Shown: one piece after another, positions 55,609 to 64,000 of the stretch
Numbering within the stretch: the first letter of the stretch is position 1
Layout of the letters: each line of letters begins with the position of its first letter
Source: Hexactinellida sp. DTS-2022
Taxonomy: Eukaryota > Porifera > Hexactinellida
DNA: 64,000 bases
NCBI GenBank assembly: GCA_028753945.1
Contig: JAPNXP010000005.1
Location: forward strand, 992,001 to 1,056,000
Direction: 5' to 3'
Notes under the pieces: model-generated
Database searches by the model: none
Told to the model about the DNA's origin: nothing
Seen by the model: only the letters and a program-made list of their open reading frames with translations
Program-made: the position numbers and the translations under genes

Positions 55609-58600
55609 ATGGCAGAAAAACTAACTTCTTCAACTGAGTCAGTTAATATGTTCCCAAAAAAACGAAAAATATCTGATAAAGAAGATATCAGCTTCCTGAA
55701 ATTTGACATCGACAAAGTATGTCTATCAGAAGGTGAACAATTTACACTGTTTGAATCAGATATATCAACTTGGTCAGGCTCAGGTAATAATTTACCAATT
55801 CCAGGATATTTGTTATTTTTATATGACGTTTTCCCGTAGGTCAGTGCTTCTCAGAATTAGAAATTAATGAAATACCTACAATTGATCAATATGTCAGACT
55901 GTTGATATTGAAGTCTCGTGTATATCAGTTAGAGGATAGTAAATATGTGGTAATTGCTGATTTTGATCACTCACAAAAGGTAAATAAAATGGCATTTCAA
56001 TTTTTGATGCAAAATTTCTCTACTCAAGCATTATACCTTAATAATAATAACAACAATTCTTCATTTATAGGAACCGTTGTACTAAACAAGAGGAGAATCT
56101 TAATTGGAAAAAAAACGCCCATATATGCACCCATTGTTCTAGTGGAACTTGTCTTCACTATCAAGCATTTGAACTGTGTTCAAGAAATGATTACTTGCAA
56201 GTTTGTGAAGGAAACAACCTGGAAAACATAATTTATTATCTTCCTAATGCTAAGGATATATTTTTGTTGGCAGATGGTACTTTTCACAATTTCCAATTGA
56301 ATAATGACCGTTGGTTTTGTAGCTCTTGTCCTTCAAAATGTAAGCAGCACTTCAGACTCCATATTATTCTCGATAAAATTGGATCTGATACATCAATCAA
56401 AAACCAGAATAAAATTGAATACAAGACTACATCAACCTTTCCAATACCATTCAATTTAGATGAGAACCAAATATTAATTTACAACAACCAACTTCGACAT
56501 GGCATCAACTTGCCTGTAAATATCTATCCTGAAAAGAATTATTGTGACTATGGCTTCAAATTCAATGAAGAGCAACTAAAATTGGAAAAGGTCGGAATAA
56601 TTATCTATATGGGAAATGATGTCAATGAATTAAAAGAACACAAAGGTACATATATTTATAATAATAAGGACTTAAGGTAATTAGTTGTACCCGTTTATAT
56701 AGGAAAGTTTCGTGTGCTTCTCACATCTATTTAGGTGGGATTTTTTCAGAGCTAATTTCGCATCAGAAAATGTACTTTATAATTAACAACTTTGTACTTC
56801 GTAACTCATTGATTCATTAGTGAATAATGTGATTATTTATCTAGTTTACAGTTCAATATGCAATGGCCCTTGCAATTGCCTGGCAGTATTCGAAGAACAT
56901 AGTAGTTTACTATTAAACATCAACAACAGATACTTCGTTCATTACAGCTTGTTATACGACTACAGTGAGTTGATGACTATGTCACGAAATACTCTGTATG
57001 GCTACTTGAGGTATGTTTAGTGAATTCACTTATGTACTTGAGTTAAACACGATCTATTTGATTTTTATTATTTAGTGCAAAGAACAGGAAGCTCATCAGT
57101 AGAGTTTGGAATCCGGATAGTAATATCCGGATATTATCCGAATATTAAAGCGATCACTATTATCCGATATCCGGATAATGATTAGTCGGATATCCGCCTG
57201 ATATAATTAAGAAAGTTATTTGTGTAGATCTTTTCTATGGAATCATGTTGTACCATTGATCCAATAATATTTTGATAAGATTAAACTATTTTCACAGTAA
57301 TTGACGTGCTTCAATCGTCAGAAAATAAATGTTTTTTTTAACACCTTATAGACTCAACATATACATATATATATACTTATGCCACTTCATGGATATTGTT
57401 AAAAATTAACTTAAATATCAATGTTAAAAATTAACTTAAAATATCAATGTTATGAAGTTTAGACTTTAGAGATACGTGTATAATTAAAGTCATTTTAGAG
57501 TAGTTTAAACAGCCGTCAACAAACTATTAGAAGTATATTGTGTGTGGAATAGAATTCCTGTTGTTCAAATAATTTTGTGCTGGTCAGTATATATTGAGAC
57601 AAATAACCAACTATGCTAATATTACAACGTACACTGCTAATAAACGGATATCTGGATATCCGGATTGCTAAATGAAATACTATCCGGCATCCGGATATTT
57701 ACGAATGACGGATAATTCCAAACCCTACTCATCAGAATGGGTAGAACTAATAAATTCCATTATCACATATTCTATCAAGCATGGAATGCATATCTGAGAA
57801 TGGTTGACATAGATTATACCTCGCACTACACATGTCCCAAGTGTAAAGATCAACCAGAAGTGATAATTTTAGATGGCATAGCGATGGGAACAATGAAAGC
57901 GGTTCCAGAAGTGGCTGCAAATTTCGACCAGGATCAGCACTACCCCATGATCCCTTTTTCCGATCGTGTATTTATCCCAGACACTTCTATTAGAAAACAG
58001 CTCCTTAAATATTGTTCTGAAGGCTTGGCAAAAGATATTTTCAATGACCTATTGAATTCTCTTAACCAACAAATGGCCAACTATATTTTATTTAGTTCCA
58101 GTAGGACTGAAAATTTGGTGACTATAAGTGGAGATCATAGAAATGTTAAGAAAGCGATAGAGCTCCTCTGTCATACAGATCCTATTTCCGGAGTATTCCA
58201 ATTCTCTATACTGGGACCGAATTAGCGAAAAGACATAGCTCTCATTGCCCATGGAAAATCAGTTAGTGATCAGTTAGTTAGCCTTAATTTCAATCTACCA
58301 AAAAATGTATACGTTGGATATATTATTCAATTCTATCCAACCTACAAAAGATAAAACAGGTCTCGTCACTTTACACCCGACAGTGTCCACGCTATTGCAA
58401 AGCATCTTGGCACAAATTGAAAGTCTATTTAGCAAAACATCAAGAAGATTAGTTGAATTTTTTCAAGAAAGCAACAACTATTTCAACTATTTCCCAACTT
58501 TTACAACAACCTATAAGTAAGTTCAAATTTGTTAATTTCGTAGTCATAATATTTAGAGTTTTATATACGTATTGAAAATTACAAAATACACAAGTACTTT

Positions 58601-59330
58601 GGGAACTATTCACACTGAGATAGCATAGGTGAGTAGATTCGTTTTTTATTATTGAGTTGTAGATTCTTAGAGTTAGCTTGAGTTTGTTTTAAATTAAACT
58701 GGACGTTTTCACCAAATCTAGCCAAATTTACACATTCTATTTTTGAGTTTGACATCTATCTTCTACAGGATTCCAGTATACGAAAATCGGGAAGAAGATT
58801 CAGCTGAAAAGTGTCCCAAACAATTTCCTACGCACAAAAAGTTTTCCCCCGGACTAATAGCAATCGCTTGTAAACACAGGATTTGTTATGGTTTCCAAAT
58901 TCTCAGACAACACGAATCTACAATTGGAATTTATAATTTGTTATTGACAATATTCAAAGTACAGCCTAAAGTGATCATCTACGATAATGCTTGCAACTTA
59001 CATAGAACATGCATGAAAAGGTAAGTACATGTAACTCATTTGATATTATTTAAAATAAAGTCGTCGGAAATATTAGTAGTAATTAGTAATTAGTATTTTA
59101 ATATTTTAGAGATACCAAATTATTTCGCAAGACAACTTTTCTCATCGATCGGTTCCATTCTACAAACCACAAGTGCAATCCCTCCTATTCTATGAGGTCC
59201 ATTCATACGGACGAGATGAGAAGAATAAACTCCCAAATTTGCGAACAATTATTTTCTTCACTAAGAAGGATATCAACACAGATCGTATCGATAATGTATT
59301 CTTTACTACAAGATAATTTCTAGCTTGTTT
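55609..59330 (+). pseudogene. KDZ-type transposase, multi-exon
   Basis: Exons inferred from GT-AG joins: 55609 to about 55781; about 55841-55978; about 56075-56679; about 56846-57012; an exon from about 57076 to 58222; about 58764-59020; and about 59110-59320. The early part has a Cys/His-rich region (CTHCSSGTCLH and WFCSSCPSKCKQH) typical of KDZ proteins. Next comes CNGPCNCLAVFEEHSSLLLN, then CPKCKDQPEVIILDGIAMG. The catalytic part shows KFSPGLIAIACKHRICYGF, IIYDNACNLH (Asp), LIDRFHSTNH and INSQICEQLFSSL (Glu). The hAT at 57100 sits within an exon; the flanking codons join in frame. A stop at 58223 and short frames to 58520 mark real damage. Confidence 0.75.
57100..57727. mobile_element. hAT element with tatccggat motifs, exact 8-bp TSD
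   Basis: Ends tagagtttggaat and mirrored tagggtttggaat; TSD ctcatcag at 57092-57099 and 57728-57735. atccggata repeats lie near both ends. Inserted in a KDZ exon. Confidence 0.95.
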
Positions 59331-59621
59331 GAATCAAGAAAATATTTCTAAGACTAACGAGAATAAATAATAATTTGAACCTCATGTTAGAACATTTGTA
59401 GCTTTATTAGTAGCATAGCACATATTGTATCAGTAATTTCTAACTATACGTATATATATATATCGTAATAAATTCACAATAACTGATTATGCGAAATTGT
59501 ATTATACGACTACAAAAAAAGTGAGGGATGTCTTTGTCAGTATCTTCAAGCCCTACACAGGGTTTGTGGAACCATTTTAGACATTTGGAGCATTCAACCA
59601 TGTTTCGAAACGCGTAGACGG

Positions 59622-59996
59622 CAGGGTTGCCGTGGGAAGGGAATTTTCATTCCCATTCCCATCCCATTCCCACAGGGTTTCCGTAGGAATTCCCATGGGA
59701 ATTCCCACGGGTTTTCCCATGGAAATTCCTATGGGGAATTCCCATGTGGGAATCCTATGTGGTTTTCACATGGCAAATCCCCCGTCGAAATCCTATGAAA
59801 ATTCCAAATCCTATTGGATACTTTATATGATCTACTTTTGATTTTGATGGCTTTACAAATGATGGGAAAACCTGTGGGAATTCCCATGGGAATCCATAAG
59901 GAATTTCAAGATCCCATATGGGAATTCCCATGGGATAAATACGATTCCCATTCCCATCCCATTCCCATGGGAATTCCCATTCCCACGGCAACCCTG
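59622..59996. mobile_element. hAT element of ggaattcccatggg motifs, exact 8-bp TSD
   Basis: Ends cagggttgccgtggga at both sides; TSD gtagacgg at 59614-59621 and 59997-60004. The whole interior is variants of attcccatgggaattccc. The open frames here are repeat-driven. Confidence 0.95.
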
Positions 59997-60077
59997 GTAG
60001 ACGGGTAGATGACATAAACACCATAACTTTATCTTTATAACTGTCCTTACATTAGTTGTGATTCGAGATCGCAATAC

Positions 60078-61784
60078 TATGCTTTCTATCTTAGGAAAGG
60101 GTGTTAAAATTTCGCTGTCGAGACAATCGGAGAGGTGAGATCTCATTCTTGCTTGCTTCCAGCAAACGTGGGTAGGGTTGCCTCCAGTTGCTATTGTTAG
60201 GCAGACTGCAGCTATAAATAAACCGCAATCCGCTCCGCCCCTTTGCTGCTGAATAGAAGCAATAGTTAATTTCAGCTCAGCATCATTTCCATACAAAAGG
60301 GCTAACTGAACAGATAATTCTTCAGTGGTTCTTCCCATATTTAGCGAATCATAAAGGGTTACGTGCCCATCTGCATCAATACTGGAACAGACCCAGTGAA
60401 GTGCGCCATCATGATGTATCTGAATACTAGGACGAGGTGCTTTGACGAATTACCGATTCTAAATTTAATTATTTCTCGAATACCCAAAAACAAGAACTCA
60501 CTTGAGAAAGAATAGTGTCTTGAAGTCCCTGTATATGCGGAAAGTTTTTCTTCAGTAAGGTCTACAAGAGTATGGTTGTGAATAATAATTATTAAGATAA
60601 CTGTAAATACCGAATGTATCTAAATCTATAGTATTATTAAACTCGATTGTTGTGTGGTAGCCAGGGTAGGTATGTCGATATGTTTACTCGGGTAGTATTA
60701 AACTGATAGGGGACTATAAACAACACTTATAATTGAGATAGGACTAGCTTACAAATGTTATAATATGTACTATGTAAACAAGTATGCGGATTTCGAATTT
60801 TGCATTAATAAATTCTATTATGAATATTTATTGTTGTTGTTTACAAAAATAGGTGAACAAATTAATGAAATTTCTAAATGAACCTAGTGGGCTAGCTTCC
60901 AACGGGTATTATAGGTGAACAAGTATGCTGGTTTTTAACCGAGGCGAAGGACTAGTATTTATTAAACTCACAGAAAATGCGTTAATGGTTGTGTCTGTTA
61001 GAAAAGTATTCCGATTTGACAATTCTGAGATAGATAAGCGTCTTACATTTGAAGAAATAGAAGGTGTAAATATATGAATAGGATCCAATGGCTTGATATT
61101 GAGTAGTGAGACCAGACTGGATTTAGGAGTAGGTGATTGAGGAACTGGAATAAGTTCATCTGAAGTGAATTCGGGTTGCCGAAAAATTTGTAAGAAGGAA
61201 TCACTACTCGTATCAACATCAGATTATTGGTGTAATAATTCTGTAGTTTTAGTAGTGGTAGCGAGAGGAGATCGGTCTCGATAGTCGATATTTCGCGATA
61301 CTTCAGAAGAGCTTGGAGATTTAGGAGATCGAGATCGGGGGCTAATTGATACTTGCTCTTTCATAGTAAATTCCTTATAGGACTGCAATATCTTAAGCAG
61401 ATTAATCTTAGTTGCCCTTTTTATGTTTTCGAAGGGGACACGTTTGGGCCAAAATATCGGTTTAAGAGCGGGATCATTCCAAAAAAACATATCTTTCCCT
61501 AAATGCAAGATTCTGTCAAATAAATGCCCTTAAAATCTGTAATATATCTTTGACTTACCAGTTGACTCTTTCGTGATTGCTGAAACAAGCTTTCTCAGTG
61601 TCTGGACATTGTAGCTATAGATATTTCCATCTAAGAGCTTGAGAAGTTCATGGTCACGGGCAGGTTTTGAACTAGCTGATTCAACTATCCTGCTTGTCAG
61701 CAAAGTTCGCGAAACCTCATCGTTGTTCTCCTTAATGACCTTTGAAAATTTTCGGGACCCAAAGAACCAAGCCTGCCATGCCAT
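60078..61784 (-). pseudogene. Ulp1/SENP-like cysteine protease (C48) of the KDZ element
   Basis: Ulp1-type enzymes cleave SUMO or related modifiers. Minus-strand exons are inferred at about 61784-61560, 61508-60970, 60567-60502 and 60450-60078. The middle exon has DPALKPIFWPKRVPF and a Ser/Pro-rich linker, then TFLTDTTINAFS. The next exon encodes FPHIQGLQDTILSQ. The catalytic set follows: His in GALHWVCSS, Asp in LYDSLN, Gln in IQQQRGGADC and the nucleophile Cys in ADCGLF. The last part ends MRSHLSDCLDSE...PFP. One in-frame stop (TAA at 61224-61222) breaks the linker exon. The 60625-60955 Helitron lies in an intron. It is convergent with the transposase, in the same element. Catalytic residues are intact. 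Confidence 0.8.
60625..60955 (+). mobile_element. Non-autonomous Helitron, 331 bp
   Basis: Starts tctatagtattattaaac after A; ends ccgaggcgaaggactag before T. The body contains the 165-bp repeat text (gttgtttacaaaaatagg). It is inside the Ulp1 gene region. Confidence 0.8.
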
Positions 61785-62200
61785 GAAAATACAGCTCCTG
61801 CATATTCTCCATTAACAGAACGAAACTGTTTCAAAGTTTCGTCAATACAATTAGAGCATTGGCCTTTGTCATCTTAGGTATCTTAGGCATATCTATTCTA
61901 ATCAAGGGTATAGAAAGGAAAAGAACAAACGAAACATTCAGGAATATATGTTAATTAAGTTCAATTTAAAGGTCCTACTTTTTCCAGTCAAGTTCAATAC
62001 TAGAGATCAGGAATGTGGTATTAATATAGGTGAAAATTGCAAGCCTATCTCGTTTTTAACTATACAAATGATCAATCAGCTGAAAATCGCGAGATACGCA
62101 TGCGTCACTTGAAATGCAGCGCATGCGCTACTCAATTTTTAATATATGTAAAATCGACAATTTAGGCCTATTTACGCTTTATAATCAATATTAAGAGGTG

Positions 62201-63454
62201 CAGGGTGGCCAACCTCTGAAAACAAAAATTTAAAAGCGGGAAATTTTGGCAATTTTGGCGGGGGTTTTACTAAAAAGCGGGAGGTCGAAGATGAAAAAGC
62301 GGGAGACTCAAAATATATGCCATTTCTATGAATCTATCATCAGTAAAATTATACAATATGAGTATTTTCTATGTTTGGATATCTACAAATAGGAAACACT
62401 TATTTTGATAGTTGTATCTATCAAATTTCTTCCCGCGTGTATGTATTCACCCAATCTATGTAATAATACAACAAAATTACGAAATAGCTAGATTAATTTT
62501 ATAAAGTAATTTATTAGATATTCGTAGATGTAGCAGACTTAAATATCTTTAGAAGTTCTCGTAATTACGGACATTTTTCTTGAAAATTCAAGGAATTTCA
62601 TGACGATTAGGTCATAAAATTTGTAAAATGTGTTGAAAAGCATATTCCATCCCTCGTTGCATAGATCGACATATAAACCAAACGAGAAAAATTGCAGCAT
62701 CGTACCCAGTATAAGAACATTCTGGCACGGGCCACCAGGGATATTTTACGAATTTCTTCCAAATTCGAATTAAAACATAATATAGTACAGTATACTAATA
62801 ATGGGCTAAATAATCTTAACTAACTTACAAGTACGTATATACAGTGGAACTCGCTTAGTACGTACTCGGCTTAAGACGTACTCTCGGATATTACGTACTG
62901 TTCGCTAATAACCGATTTTCTCTCCTATCTGATCCATTATAAATGATTCGGTTAATACGTACTCGGATAAGACGTACCAATTTATATTCCCAAGTAAACA
63001 AAATGTATGTATTTTAATTCGGTTAGTACGTATTCTAGAAAGTATCAGCAGAACTCGGTTATTATTTGGTTTAAGTAAGCAGGTGACAACTAAAATCCTT
63101 CAACCATATCGTTAGGTATGTTATATACTTGTATACTATACCATACATCTTATTCATATCTTGAACAAGTCAGTATTTCAACTTGTGGAATATCCATACG
63201 GATAAGACGTACCTCGGTTAGTACGTACTTTTTCTTGTCTCCCAAGGTGGTACGTCTTAACCGAGTTCTACTGTATGAGTAGAACAAACCTTGGTACTCG
63301 TATCTTGACTAATTTTAGCAAAAGATCCAGTTATTACTTATATATCATAAAATAATAATATAGAAACAATTTCCAAAAAAGCTGGAGTTTGAAAAGTTTG
63401 GCGGGAGGTCGATGGGAGAAAAAAGGCAAAAAATCGGGAGGGTTGGCAACCCTG
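62201..63454. mobile_element. hAT-like element (cagggttgccaacc ends) in Helitron Y
   Basis: Ends cagggtggccaacc and mirrored cagggttgccaacc; agaggtg flanks at 62194-62200 and 63455-63461 (7 bp). agcgggagg motifs near the ends. A pogo-like MITE lies inside (62842-63273). No transposase frame. Confidence 0.85.
62842..63273. mobile_element. Pogo-like MITE, 432 bp
   Basis: Termini cagtggaactcgc and mirrored cagtagaactcgg; TA flanks at 62840-62841 and 63274-63275. Related to 51095-51414; extra central sequence explains the greater length. Confidence 0.9.
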
Positions 63455-63631
63455 AGAGGTGTATAAACCACACATCAACCGCGAAGCGGTTGGTGTGTGG
63501 TTGTGTTCTGCCGCGAAGCGACCTAGCAAACGAAGCGCGCTGGTCGTAATTAATACCCATGCTTTATGGAGTTATACCACCTTAAGTCTGAATGTATATA
63601 CTATGTTATGTCAATTTTACAAAATCAACAT

Positions 63632-63981
63632 CATACCTGCCAACCTATTTAAGACATATCCCTGTACGAGGCACCTATTTCCCCCTGTACATTGGCCAAA
63701 ATCCCTGTACACCCCCAAAATTCTTTCTTGCAAAGGTGAAAACATTAGTTTAAATAGTATGTACAGGGAATAACTGTATGCTCATATAGGAACAGATTAT
63801 TTGCACAAAACAGATGCTATATTTAGATGGTGCCGACATGTTTAGGCATTAATAGACTCACAATAAATAATTTTTCCCTAGCTAAAAATCCCTGTACAAA
63901 TTTAAAAATCCCTGTACGGTCCAGCCAAAATGGTCAAAATCCCTGACTGTGAAGGGAATCCCTGTACGGTTGGCAGGTATG
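63632..63981. mobile_element. hAT-like element of aatccctgtac motifs
   Basis: Ends catacctgccaacc at both sides in inverted orientation; flanks share caacat (63626-63631 and 63982-63987). About eight copies of atccctgtac lie inside, four near each end. Confidence 0.85.
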
Positions 63982-64000
63982 CAACATGAATCAACGGAAC

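Larger units (their letters stand above)
55083..62148 (+). mobile_element. KDZ-type DNA transposon with Ulp1-like gene
   Basis: Inverted ends share tgagtag.catgcgctgca and tttcaagtg (55083-55145 and 62085-62148). The flanks taaaattg (55075-55082) and taaaatcg (62149-62156) agree at 7 of 8 positions. The plus strand carries a CxC-type transposase; the minus strand carries an Ulp1-like protease, convergent with it. Three later insertions lie inside (57100, 59622, 60625). KDZ (Kyakuja-Dileera-Zisupton) elements are known in animals and fungi. Confidence 0.75.
54695..63543 (+). mobile_element. Helitron family Y, expanded by nested insertions
   Basis: Starts tctatacttttaaaacac after A and ends ctgg (63540-63543) before T, with the aaccgcgaagcggtt hairpin near the end. 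Removing the KDZ element with one TSD copy and the hAT element leaves about 513 bp, equal to the intact Y copy at 25267-25775 (509 bp). Confidence 0.8.

Noticed and set aside
59632..60024. Pro/Gly/Ile-rich frames in the ggaattcccatggg element
   Set aside because: Low-complexity translation of a hAT element with exact TSD.

Overview
This is AT-rich nuclear DNA from an animal, most likely an invertebrate; I cannot name the species. The signs are short GT-AG introns, THAP and FLYWCH zinc fingers, P-, hAT-, MULE-, Ginger- and KDZ-type transposons, Helitrons, a Ty3/gypsy tail and a single-exon GT31 glycosyltransferase. There is no bacterial operon structure, no CRISPR array and no rRNA. Apart from one host-like gene (35976-36893, minus), almost everything is transposon, transposon relic or tandem repeat, much of it nested. 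Many boundaries could be set to the base from target-site duplications (TSDs), and several interrupted repeats have an uninterrupted copy elsewhere in the window.

Layout. 1-298: end of a hAT-like element. 498-2708: Tc1/mariner-like element with a frameshifted transposase. 2985-7445: repeat 'R12' split by a 3.6-kb MULE/NOF-like element (T2) whose first exon carries a 2A-like motif. 7500-10292: element T3 with long inverted repeats and a small gene of unknown function. 11173-12374: Helitron family Z. 12440-12975: second R12 copy. 12976-23600: repeat X split by a P element (13449-23555), whose left terminal repeat is split by a 6.6-kb Ginger-like element with integrase and OTU-protease exons (13472-20094). 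24200-32545: repeat W split by a 7.7-kb MULE (24459-32203) full of Helitrons and hAT elements. 32545-35903: repeats X and W, a foldback hairpin family and short palindromic units. 37526-40260: hAT (ZMYM1-like) relic. 41884-42390: possible tRNA-like SINE piece and the 3' end of a Ty3/gypsy element. 42478-52863: a large hAT-like inverted-repeat structure holding about six tandem 1.45-kb units. 53160-53830: Myb/SANT-like relic. 54695-63543: a 0.5-kb Helitron (family Y) expanded to 8.8 kb by a KDZ-type transposon with an Ulp1-like protease gene (55083-62148) and a hAT element, each with further insertions.

How the parts work together. Each autonomous-type element once supplied its own transposase, acting on its own terminal repeats. 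Most are now broken by frameshifts, stops, deletions or insertions. The best preserved transposase is the P-element catalytic ORF (547 codons, open). Two unrelated elements each carry a ubiquitin/SUMO-type cysteine protease next to the transposase: OTU in the Ginger-like element and Ulp1 in the KDZ element. Short non-autonomous elements of several families are scattered through all the larger ones.

Limits. Family names rest on motif recognition by eye. No alignment, HMM search, RNA evidence or genome-wide repeat library was available.
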